NCBI GenBank assembly: GCA_035551475.1 | Contig: DASZMX010000147.1 | Span: 1-20,976, forward strand | Direction: 5' to 3' | Length of the DNA stretch: 20,976 nt | Source of the DNA: DASZMX01 sp035551475 | Lineage (GTDB): Bacteria; Verrucomicrobiota; Verrucomicrobiia; Limisphaerales; Palsa-1400 | Shown: piece by piece, positions 1-7,379 of the stretch | Position numbering within the stretch: position 1 is the stretch's first letter | How the letters are laid out: each line of letters begins with the position of its first letter | Position numbers and translations under genes: made by a program | The notes under the pieces: model-generated | What the model saw: the letters and a program-made list of their open reading frames with translations, nothing else | Databases searched by the model: none | Told to the model about the DNA's origin: nothing

Positions 1-290
1 AGCGCGCCACGGCCAAAGCCCTTTTCTCCATCGCGGAAATTCTCGCGGGCGTCAAGGAGGCGGGCAAGCGCGGCATCCAGATCAAGCGTTTCAAAGGTCT
101 GGGCGAAATGAACGCCAAGGAGCTTTTCGAAACCACCATGAACCCGGCCAACCGCAAACTTCTTCGTATTGACATGACTGACGTCGTGGAAGCCGAGGAG
201 ATGTTCACCAAGCTCATGGGGGACGATGTCGAGCCGCGCCGCCAATTCATCGAGGACAACGCCCTCAACGTCCGCAATCTGGATGTTTAA
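1..290 (+). CDS. gyrB: DNA gyrase subunit B, C-terminal end (partial)
   Basis: This is the last 95 codons of a type IIA topoisomerase B subunit. The first full codon is at 3 and the TAA stop is at 288-290; the start lies outside the window. The visible protein has the end of the TOPRIM/C-terminal domain, with the signature RFKGLGEMNAKELFETTMNP followed by LMGDDVEPRRQFIEDNA, which is very strongly conserved in GyrB and ParE. GyrB supplies the ATPase and the metal-binding TOPRIM part of the A2B2 gyrase that introduces negative supercoils. GyrB is preferred over ParE because a gyrA gene follows on the same strand after 47 bases, an arrangement common in bacteria. The two are probably co-transcribed. 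No frameshift or anomaly is seen in the visible part. Confidence 0.96.
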   Translation, partial: RATAKALFSIAEILAGVKEAGKRGIQIKRFKGLGEMNAKELFETTMNPANRKLLRIDMTDVVEAEEMFTKLMGDDVEPRRQFIEDNALNVRNLDV

Positions 291-337
291 ACATTCCAGG
301 CCCGCCGTTTTCGCCGGTTGATTAGATTTACATCGCT

Positions 338-3016
338 ATGCCCGACGCTGAAGACCCCAAAGATCCCCAGAATCCCGAGCCGCCGCGCGGTTTTGGGGCC
401 ACGCCGCTCTACGCCGCCAACGAGAAGATCGAGAAGATCAACGTCGCCGACGAGATCAAGAATTCGTTTCTCGATTACTCGATGTCCGTGATTATTTCGC
501 GCGCCCTCCCGGACGTGCGCGACGGCCTGAAGCCTTCGCAACGCCGCATCCTGTACGCGATGCACCGGCTCAATCTTTATCCCGGTCGCAAACATTACAA
601 GTGCGCCAAGATCTGCGGCGACACCAGCGGCGATTTTCACCCCCACGGCGAGGCGGTCATTTACCCCACGCTCGTCCACATGGCGCAATCCTGGGCCATG
701 CGCGCGACGCTGATTGACGGCCAGGGAAATTTTGGCTCCGTCGAGGGCGACCCGCCGGCAGCCATGCGTTACACCGAAGCCCGCATGACGCATCTCGGCG
801 GCGCGCTCATGACGGACATGGAAATGGACACCGTCGATTTCGTGCCGAATTACGACGAGCGCCTCACCGAGCCCACGGTTTTTCCCGCGGCCTTTCCCAA
901 CCTGCTCGTCAATGGCGGCACGGGCATCGCGGTCGGCATGGCCACCAACATGGCCCCGCACAATCTCGGCGAAGTGATCGACGGCATTTGCGCGCAAATC
1001 GATCATCCGAACATCACGATTGATGAGCTGATGCAGTTCATCAAGGGCCCCGATTTCCCCACCGGCTGCGCGCTTTGCGGCATCCAGGGCATCAAGGATT
1101 ATTTCCGCACCGGGCGCGGCAGCGTGAAAATCCGCGGCAAAATCGGCATCGAGGAAACCAAATCCGGCCGCGAACAAATCATCATCACCGCCATTCCCTA
1201 CAACGTGAACCGGCGCGTGCTGGTGGAGCGCATCGCCGAGCTCGTCAATACGAAGGTTTTGACCGACATCACGGGCGTGCGCGATGAGTCGGACGAAAAT
1301 ACGCGCGTGGTCATCGAGATCAAGCGAGACGCCATTTCCAAGGTTGTCATTAATAATCTTTACCAGCACACCTCGCTGGAAAGCAGCTTTGCCGTCAACG
1401 CGCTGGCCATCGATCATGGCCGCCCCAAGACGCTTAATCTCAAGGAGCTGATCAGTTGTTACATCGAGCATCGCCGCGAGATCATCATCCGGCGCACCCG
1501 TTTTGAATTGCGCCAGGCCGAGGACAAGGCCGAGCAGCTCGAAGCTTTTCTCATCGCGCTTTCCAACCTGGACGAATTTATTCGCATCATTCGCTCTTCG
1601 CGCAACCGGGAGGAAGCCCGGGTCAAGCTGCTGGCGTTCGATTTTTCCCGCGCGCAAGTCGAGCAATTCGGCATTGTCATTCGCGACGAAAATCGCCTCA
1701 CGGCTGGCCGCTATTCCTTTAGCGAGGCCCAAGCCAATGCGATTCTGGAATTGCGCCTGTATCAATTGACCAGCCTCGAAGTGGATAAAGTCCGCGCCGA
1801 GTACGGCGCGTTGCTGGAGAAGATCAAGGACTTGCTCGACATTCTGGCGCGCGAGGCCCGGGTTTTTGCCATCATCAAAGCCGAGTTGCGCGCCATCAAG
1901 GAGAAGCACGCCACGCCGCGCAAGACCGAGTTGGTGCCCGACGAAGGCGAAATCGCGATCGAAGATCTCATCGCCAACGAGGGCGTCATCATCACCATCA
2001 CGCACGCCGGCCTGATCAAGCGCACCAATGTCAGCTCCTACCGCGCGCAGCGCCGCGGCGGCAAGGGCGTCATCGGCATGGTGACGCGCGAGTCCTCGGC
2101 CAATGCCCCTGGCGAAGCGGACGATTTCGTGGAGCATTTGTTCACCGCCAGCACGCATGATTACCTGATGTTCTTCACAAACACGGGACGTTGTTACGTG
2201 GAGCGCGTGCACGAAATTCCCGACATGGGCCGCGCCTCCAAGGGGCGCAGCATCGCGAATATCCTGGAGTTGAAAGCCGATGAAAAAATCGCGGCGCTGA
2301 TCCGCATTCTCTCCCGGCTCGGACCGGATAAGGAAGACCTCACCTGGTCGCAGCCCGGCGAACTTTTCTTCGCCACGCAGCAGGGCACCGTCAAGAAGAC
2401 CACGCTGAGCGAATTCGCCAATGTCCGCAAAGGCGGCATTATCGCCATCAGCATTGACCCCGGCGACGCGCTCATCGAGGCCAAGCTCACCAGCGGCCAG
2501 GACGAAGTTGTTTTGATCACGCGCGACGGCATGAGCATTCGCTTTTCCGAAGGCGACGTTCGCTCCATGGGCCGCAATGCCACCGGCGTGCGTGGCATCA
2601 CTCTCGGCGAGAACGACGCGGTGGTGGCGCTGGCCGTCATCGTGCCGGACGCGACACTCCTGGTGGCGGGCAGCAACGGGATTGGCAAACGCACGGATTT
2701 CGGCGAATACCGCCCGCAATCACGCGGCGGCAAAGGCATCATCACGATGAAGACCACGGAGAAAACCGGCTTGGTCGTTGGCGCGCTCACGGTCAAGGAC
2801 ACCGATGAGATCATGCTGATCACGGTGGCCGGCCAGATGGTTCGCACCCGCGTGGCGGACATTCGCGAGGCGGGCCGCAATACGCAAGGCGTCAAATTGA
2901 TCGAACTCGAAGCCGCGGACAAACTGACGGCTATCGCGCCCGTGATTAGCGAGGAAAAAGACGAAGATGCCGAGCCGCCGGCCGGCGAGCCGGACGCCAA
3001 TTCGCCGGCGGCGTAA
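338..3016 (+). CDS. gyrA: DNA gyrase subunit A
   Basis: This is the full-length (892 aa) DNA breakage-reunion subunit of gyrase. A short acidic/proline-rich N-terminal extension (residues 1-33) precedes the winged-helix core with YSMSVIISRALPDVRDGLKP. The catalytic tyrosine is Y145 in AAMRYTEARM. The C-terminal beta-pinwheel begins near residue 535. It carries the canonical GyrA box QRRGGKG at 571-577 and a second, related QSRGGKG at 794-800, so it is gyrase and not ParC. The tail is acidic. The start has no Shine-Dalgarno sequence; a TAGATT box lies at 323-328. The quinolone-determining stretch reads HPHGEAVIYP (101-110), with Ala at the E. coli S83 position and Pro at the D87 position. It converges with the downstream transporter gene, 8 bases apart. 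Confidence 0.97.
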   Translation: MPDAEDPKDPQNPEPPRGFGATPLYAANEKIEKINVADEIKNSFLDYSMSVIISRALPDVRDGLKPSQRRILYAMHRLNLYPGRKHYKCAKICGDTSGDFHPHGEAVIYPTLVHMAQSWAMRATLIDGQGNFGSVEGDPPAAMRYTEARMTHLGGALMTDMEMDTVDFVPNYDERLTEPTVFPAAFPNLLVNGGTGIAVGMATNMAPHNLGEVIDGICAQIDHPNITIDELMQFIKGPDFPTGCALCGIQGIKDYFRTGRGSVKIRGKIGIEETKSGREQIIITAIPYNVNRRVLVERIAELVNTKVLTDITGVRDESDENTRVVIEIKRDAISKVVINNLYQHTSLESSFAVNALAIDHGRPKTLNLKELISCYIEHRREIIIRRTRFELRQAEDKAEQLEAFLIALSNLDEFIRIIRSSRNREEARVKLLAFDFSRAQVEQFGIVIRDENRLTAGRYSFSEAQANAILELRLYQLTSLEVDKVRAEYGALLEKIKDLLDILAREARVFAIIKAELRAIKEKHATPRKTELVPDEGEIAIEDLIANEGVIITITHAGLIKRTNVSSYRAQRRGGKGVIGMVTRESSANAPGEADDFVEHLFTASTHDYLMFFTNTGRCYVERVHEIPDMGRASKGRSIANILELKADEKIAALIRILSRLGPDKEDLTWSQPGELFFATQQGTVKKTTLSEFANVRKGGIIAISIDPGDALIEAKLTSGQDEVVLITRDGMSIRFSEGDVRSMGRNATGVRGITLGENDAVVALAVIVPDATLLVAGSNGIGKRTDFGEYRPQSRGGKGIITMKTTEKTGLVVGALTVKDTDEIMLITVAGQMVRTRVADIREAGRNTQGVKLIELEAADKLTAIAPVISEEKDEDAEPPAGEPDANSPAA

Positions 3017-3024
3017 GCGCCGTC

Positions 3025-4278
3025 TCACATTTCAAAGCCCACCCCTTCGGCGCGCGCCTCATCCTCGGGCGTGACCGGTCCGGGCGGGCCTTCGGCTGAT
3101 TTGAGCAGGCGCGCGAAGTAAATGCCGCCCACGCAGCACGGCGCGGCAATCAGGCCCACGGTCGTAAAATGGGGCAGCGCGCCATGCGCCGGCCCAATGA
3201 TCAAGCCACTGGCGCAGGTGCCGATGCCGGCGGCGAATTGCTGCACCGAGGAATTGGCGCTCATGAACCCGCCGCGATACTTCGGTTTGACAGCCGCCGT
3301 CATCATCGCCATCGCCGGCACGGCGCGCCCCGACATGCAAATCATGAAAATGGTGGTCACCGCGATGCCCAACGCCACGGGCGCGCGGGGCAGATTCGTG
3401 ATGGTCAAGATGGGGATGGTGGCCGCCAGCGACATGAGCGCATAGACCCGGAATTTGCCGGCGCGATCCGCCCAGCGTCCGATCCAATTGAGCGTCACGA
3501 GCGTGCAGGCCCCGCCGGCGATGTAGATCCAGCCCAATTGCGCGTCGGTCAAACCGACGTTGACCGCCATGTAGGTTGGAATATAGGGAAAGATCATTGC
3601 GCCCGCGAGCGTCAAGACGAACATAAAGGCGAAGGCGATCTGGTGATTGCGCTCCGTCACCACCGCCAGCATGCGTTGGACTGGGTGCTCCGCGCCGTGC
3701 GCGAAATGGCCGCGCAACGCCGGCATCATCACCACCGTCGCCGCCAGGATCACGGCGCCGAGCCCGGCCAGAGCAAAAAACGGCGCGTGCCAGGTGAATT
3801 GCCGCGCCAGCCAGAGTCCGATCGGCACGCCACCCACCGAGGCCGCCGAGAAGGCCGACATAATCCAGCCCATTGCCGCGCCGCGCCGCTTTTCGGGGAT
3901 AACATCTCCCACCACCGCGAGAATCAGGGCGCCGGTGACGCCGCCAAAGCCGCCCGCGATGATGCGCGCCGCGACCAGCAGGGGATAATTGGGCGCCAGC
4001 GCGCAGCAGAGCGTTCCCACCGTGAAGCCAAAAAACAAGCCGAGCAGGGCCCGCTTCCGGTCGAATAGGTCAAGCACAAATCCGCCCGCCGCCCCGAACA
4101 CGCCGGCACTGATGGCGTAGGAGGAGACCATGATGCCAAATTGTTTGGCGGTAATTCCCATCACGCGCATGTATTCCGGCCCGAGCGGCAGCACGATCAG
4201 AAAATCCAGCACCGCGGTGAATTGAATCGCGGCCAGCAGCAACAACAACCCTCGTTCCTTGCGCGCAGTTAAGATCAA
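3025..4278 (-). CDS. MFS transporter (DHA1-like drug/solute:H+ antiporter type)
   Basis: This 417-aa inner-membrane protein has about twelve hydrophobic segments in two blocks of six. They are separated by a central hydrophilic loop near residues 180-210, the Major Facilitator fold. TM1 carries an acidic residue (D25, in TAVLDFLIVLPLG). The TM2-TM3 loop has a motif-A-like GGFVLDLFDRKRAL (65-78). A second conserved stretch, GDVIPEKRRGAAMG, follows TM4. These features resemble proton-coupled efflux carriers of the DHA1 group, but the substrate cannot be read from the sequence. The start is TTG at 4278: an in-frame TAG sits only 12 bases upstream (4290-4288), and the next in-frame ATG would delete TM1. 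AGGA seven bases before the TTG may serve as ribosome binding site. It is convergent with gyrA and divergent from the zinc-ribbon/FUSC pair. Confidence 0.88.
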   Translation of the reverse strand: MILTARKERGLLLLLAAIQFTAVLDFLIVLPLGPEYMRVMGITAKQFGIMVSSYAISAGVFGAAGGFVLDLFDRKRALLGLFFGFTVGTLCCALAPNYPLLVAARIIAGGFGGVTGALILAVVGDVIPEKRRGAAMGWIMSAFSAASVGGVPIGLWLARQFTWHAPFFALAGLGAVILAATVVMMPALRGHFAHGAEHPVQRMLAVVTERNHQIAFAFMFVLTLAGAMIFPYIPTYMAVNVGLTDAQLGWIYIAGGACTLVTLNWIGRWADRAGKFRVYALMSLAATIPILTITNLPRAPVALGIAVTTIFMICMSGRAVPAMAMMTAAVKPKYRGGFMSANSSVQQFAAGIGTCASGLIIGPAHGALPHFTTVGLIAAPCCVGGIYFARLLKSAEGPPGPVTPEDEARAEGVGFEM

Positions 4279-4343
4279 GGCCTCATCCTAGCACACTCCC
4301 CGGCGTGCGCGACTGCAACAAATCCGTGACATTCGCGGGCTGG

Positions 4344-4357
4344 CGCCGCGCGCGGCG
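4344..4357. promoter_or_regulatory. Perfect 14-bp palindrome in the divergent MFS / zinc-ribbon gap
   Basis: CGCCGCGCGCGGCG is a perfect inverted repeat without spacer. It lies between the divergently oriented starts at 4278 (minus) and 4383 (plus), and five bases upstream of a TAGAAT box (4363-4368) that could be a -10 element for the plus-strand genes. The position would suit an operator. It is alternating GC in a GC-rich genome, so chance is a real alternative. Confidence 0.28.
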
Positions 4358-4382
4358 TCGGGTAGAATGCGGGCCACACGAT

Positions 4383-4865
4383 ATGGCGCTTCAAACCTGT
4401 CCCAAGTGCGGCCGGCAGTTTTATGGCGTGGGCTGCCCAACGTGCGATTTTCCCGCCGCGCCGCCGGACCGCGGCGAACGCATCCGGCGGCTGTTCCTCG
4501 GGTCGCTGGCCTTGGGCATCGCGGCTTTCGGGTCGTGGCAATTTTTCTACGGCAAAATGGGAACCGCCAATTGGCCGGCGGCCGTGGTGGCGGCGATGTT
4601 TTTCCTGGCGGGCGTGCAGGTCATTGGCAATTTCCAGGGGCGCGGCGGCGCTTTGGTGGCGGCGGGAGTGTGCGCGGGCTTTGCCGCCCTGGCGATGTTG
4701 GCGGTTTCGGACGCCGGCGGAATTCGCGGCGGCTTGCCTTTTTTTCCTTCCTCATGGAACCGCAAGCTGGGCCAAATCGTGTTTGGTTTGGGAGCGTTGA
4801 TGGCGGCGGCGATGTCCGTTGCTTTTATTTACCAGGCCTTGAAGCCTCGGCCCAAGCCGCGCTAA
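4383..4865 (+). CDS. Small zinc-ribbon membrane protein coupled to FUSC gene
   Basis: This 160-aa protein is not a family I can name. It begins with a compact zinc ribbon (C6-x2-C9 ... C18-x2-C21, in TCPKCGRQF and GCPTCDF). About four hydrophobic segments follow (roughly 37-57, 64-83, 88-108, 129-151), ending in a basic tail PRPKPR. An upstream in-frame ATG at 4305 would add 26 residues of arginine-rich sequence. I chose 4383 because the zinc ribbon then sits at the N terminus and because the 4305 start would read through the palindrome and the TAGAAT box. No Shine-Dalgarno sequence is evident. Its TAA overlaps the ATG of the next gene (TAATG at 4863-4867), which implies translational coupling and perhaps a functional link to the FUSC protein. 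Function is unknown; similar zinc-ribbon membrane proteins are usually left hypothetical. Confidence 0.72.
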   Translation: MALQTCPKCGRQFYGVGCPTCDFPAAPPDRGERIRRLFLGSLALGIAAFGSWQFFYGKMGTANWPAAVVAAMFFLAGVQVIGNFQGRGGALVAAGVCAGFAALAMLAVSDAGGIRGGLPFFPSSWNRKLGQIVFGLGALMAAAMSVAFIYQALKPRPKPR

Positions 4866-6913
4866 TGCGTCCGTGGATTCATCAGATTGTTGAGCGTTTT
4901 GAGCTTCAGCCGGACGCGGCCCGTTCCCTGCGCGCCGGGTTGGCTTTTGCCATCCCTCTGTTGGTTTGCCATCAATTGCATCGTGCGGCCGAGGCGACGT
5001 TTATTTCGATGGCGGCGTTGAATCTTTCGTTGCCCGATTTGCGCGGCGCCTATCGCATTCGTTTCAGCATTTTGGCGGCCATGACATTGCTCGCCGCCTC
5101 GTCCGCTTTCCTGGGTGTTTGTTGCGCGGGAAGTCCGGTGGCTGCGGTGATGGCCATGGGTTTTATCGCGCTGCTCGGCGGCGTGTGGCGTCACTTGAGC
5201 GGCGATTATGGGCCGTCGATGGCCGTGTCTTCCGCGCTGCTTTTTTTGCTTGGGCTGGCCCAGCCCGGCGGCGAAGCGTCGGGTGAATATCTCGCCCTGC
5301 AAGTGGCCACCGGCGGCGCTTTGGCGGCGTTCTTTCATGTCTGTTATTGGTTTGTCCGTCCGCAACATGCGCTGCGTTTTGCCGTCGCCGAGACCTGGGT
5401 GGCCGCCTCCGACCTGGCCGCTGCCATGCGTCCCGGAGGGCCGCCAGTGGCGATGCCGGAACGCGAGCTGCGCGCGGCGCTCGACCGCACGTTCGTGGTG
5501 CTCGGCGCCTCCCAAAGCCGCAAACAATCCAAACTGATCGCTCATTTGGAGGAGATCCGGCGGGAGGTTGTGCATTTGACAACCCGCATGATCGCCTTTC
5601 ACACTTCCTTGGAGCCGGTGATGGCGCGGCCGGATTTTGCGCGCTGTGTTCCGGTGGTGGACTCGGTCATGAAAGCGCTGGGCGACGCCGCCCGGTCCGT
5701 GGCGTTAACGCTCATTATGCATCGCGCCGAAAACTTCGCGGCGAGCAACGTGAGGCTCCGGCGGTGCCGCGATCTTATCTGCACGCTGGAGGCGCAAATC
5801 AACTCCCTGGCCAACACCGGCCTGGAGATGGAGCAAGTGCGCGCGACGCTGGCGCGCCTCGCGGAGGAGCTGCCGCGCATTCGCGCCGCCTTGCGCGAGA
5901 CGGCCGACCACACGGTGGCGCGCTCCGGTTTTTCCGCCAGCCTGCCGGACCTCAGCGCCCGTTCCGTGCAATCACTCGGCGCGTGGCTGCGGCCGTCGTC
6001 CCAGCCAGATCCGGTGCTGATCCGTTATGCGTTGCGTATGGCGGTGTTCACCATGTTGGCCGTGGCGCTGTACAAATATTTTGAAATCCCGCGCGGTTAT
6101 TGGATCGCCTTCACGATCATGGTGGTGTTGCAGCCGGATTATGGCTCCACCCGGCAGCGGGCGGGCCAGCGCATTGGCGGCACGGCGGCGGCGGCTGTGA
6201 TTGCCGGCGCCCTTATTCGGATCAAACTGCCATTGTTAATGCTCGATGGTTTGGCGTGCCTATCCGCTTTGATTTTTGCTTATTTCCTGAAGCGGAGTTA
6301 CGGGCTCGCCATTTTCTTCGTCACCATCAATCTCGCCCTGATCACGGAAACGCTCGCGCCGGTTAAACAAGATTTTATCGTTGTTCGCGTCCTGGCGACC
6401 TTGCTGGGCGGCGGCCTGGCCCTGTTGGCCGCGCGAATTTTTCTGCCCATTTGGGAAGGGCAGAAATCGCCCGTGTTGCTCGCCGCCGCGCTGCGGGCCA
6501 ATGCCGCGTTTTTGCGAGCCCTGACGGCGGCGCCCGATCCATTGATGGCCAAACGCGCCGCCGAAAACGCCAACCGTTATCTGGCCGCCTCCGTGGAACG
6601 TCTGCTGGCGGAGCCGGCCGCCCTCCAGGAAAATCCCGAACGCCTGGCTGCTTTGGCCACCTACAACCAGCGGATCACCCGCGCCCTTACGGTTCTGGCG
6701 GTGCAGCTTCCCGTGCCCTTGGACGCCAATCTGACCGGCCAAATTGAGCGCGTCCTCGAATCGTTGGCCGAAAGGGTGGCAGCTTCTGCCGCCGCCCGCG
6801 CCGACCTCGGCCCGGAACTTCAGCGCATTGAATCAGCTCTCGTTCCTACCACGCTGGTTAACGTGCAACTTCTCAAGATCGTCGCCGAAATCCGCGCTAT
6901 GGCGGCCACTTAA
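4865..6913 (+). CDS. FUSC family (fusaric acid resistance-like / YccS-like) inner-membrane protein
   Basis: This 682-aa protein has a duplicated architecture. Residues about 20-160 form the N-terminal cluster of membrane segments. A largely helical cytoplasmic stretch runs from about 165 to 380. A second membrane cluster runs from about 388 to 510, and a soluble helical C-terminal domain completes it. The second cluster carries the family signature: YWIAFTIMVVLQPDYGSTRQ followed by RAGQRIGGTAAAAVIAG. This matches the FUSC/YccS/aromatic-acid-exporter superfamily, whose known members export toxic aromatic acids such as fusaric or p-hydroxybenzoic acid; most members have unknown substrates. Known exporters of the AaeB type work with a membrane-fusion partner, and none is adjacent here. 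The start codon overlaps the upstream stop (TAATG). I chose 4865 because translation of the same frame farther upstream is an out-of-frame shadow of the zinc-ribbon gene. Confidence 0.88.
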   Translation: MRPWIHQIVERFELQPDAARSLRAGLAFAIPLLVCHQLHRAAEATFISMAALNLSLPDLRGAYRIRFSILAAMTLLAASSAFLGVCCAGSPVAAVMAMGFIALLGGVWRHLSGDYGPSMAVSSALLFLLGLAQPGGEASGEYLALQVATGGALAAFFHVCYWFVRPQHALRFAVAETWVAASDLAAAMRPGGPPVAMPERELRAALDRTFVVLGASQSRKQSKLIAHLEEIRREVVHLTTRMIAFHTSLEPVMARPDFARCVPVVDSVMKALGDAARSVALTLIMHRAENFAASNVRLRRCRDLICTLEAQINSLANTGLEMEQVRATLARLAEELPRIRAALRETADHTVARSGFSASLPDLSARSVQSLGAWLRPSSQPDPVLIRYALRMAVFTMLAVALYKYFEIPRGYWIAFTIMVVLQPDYGSTRQRAGQRIGGTAAAAVIAGALIRIKLPLLMLDGLACLSALIFAYFLKRSYGLAIFFVTINLALITETLAPVKQDFIVVRVLATLLGGGLALLAARIFLPIWEGQKSPVLLAAALRANAAFLRALTAAPDPLMAKRAAENANRYLAASVERLLAEPAALQENPERLAALATYNQRITRALTVLAVQLPVPLDANLTGQIERVLESLAERVAASAAARADLGPELQRIESALVPTTLVNVQLLKIVAEIRAMAAT

Positions 6914-7126
6914 CCGCGGCGATAACCACGCCTTAGGACTCCGGCGCACGCGTTTTCCGCTCGCAGACTGGTCGCAGCCAGTGGAAAAGTGGCTAGACAT
7001 CGACATGACTTCGGAATGACTCCACCGCGCAAACCCTCTATTTGCGTTGGAAATAGTCTCACGTTTGCAGATTGATAACTTGACTGCACTTACTTTGTAG
7101 CGCAAAGTTGACCATCCCAATCCGCT
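6914..7126. promoter_or_regulatory. 213-bp intergenic region with three short inverted repeats
   Basis: This is the longest gap in the window and visibly richer in A+T than its surroundings. It holds ACTGG-N6-CCAGT (6967-6982), CGCAAA-N7-TTTGCG (7028-7046) and ACTTTG-N5-CAAAGT (7092-7108). The last lies 18 bases before the ATG at 7127. None is followed by a T-run, so they are not classical terminators; they may be operators or leader hairpins of the hydrolase gene. I saw no convincing -35/-10 pair. Confidence 0.3.
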
Positions 7127-7379
7127 ATGAATGAAGAATCAAACTCCTCGCCAGAAGGCGCGACTTTGGCGGCGGGACGGGGTGGAATTTTTAGTTTCCT
7201 GCGCCAGGCGGCTTCGATCGCGGTGACGACAGGGGCCTTGGGATCGCTCGGCTTAATGCTCTGGGCTGGGCGTCGCAATGCGTCCTCGGGCCTTCTTATA
7301 CTTTTCGCCCTTTGGGTGTTCTCGCCGTTCGCGGGTGTGGCGGTGGCGAATGTGGCTTCGAAGCGTTTGGCCCCATTTT
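7127..7379 (+). pseudogene. N-terminal fragment of the frameshifted hydrolase gene (two TM segments)
   Basis: The reading frame from ATG 7127 encodes a hydrophilic start (MNEESNSSPEGATLAAG). Two convincing membrane segments follow, SIAVTTGALGSLGLMLWAG and LLILFALWVFSPFAGVAVAN. Past LAPF the frame turns into Cys/Arg/Gly-rich nonsense. At the same point the +1 frame becomes a third hydrophobic segment (AQVTVHCLALVLALGSFLVY). Removing one T from TTTT at 7376-7379, or one C from 7371-7374, joins the two into a single protein of about 551 aa. The fragment is therefore best read as the true N terminus of the next gene, separated by a real mutation or a sequencing error. Confidence 0.6.

Noticed and set aside
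287..2719. An 810-codon open frame antisense to gyrA
   Set aside because: It is a shadow of the GC-rich codon bias of gyrA: it is His/Arg/Asp/Gly-rich, has no recognisable domain, and the sense frame is unambiguous GyrA.
3006..3022. CGGCG-N7-CGCCG inverted repeat across the gyrA stop, as a terminator between convergent genes
   Set aside because: It has only five paired bases, no T-run on either strand, and lies mostly inside the gyrA coding sequence.
7080..7085. TTGACT as a sigma-70 -35 element upstream of the hydrolase
   Set aside because: No acceptable -10 hexamer lies at 16-18 bases spacing.
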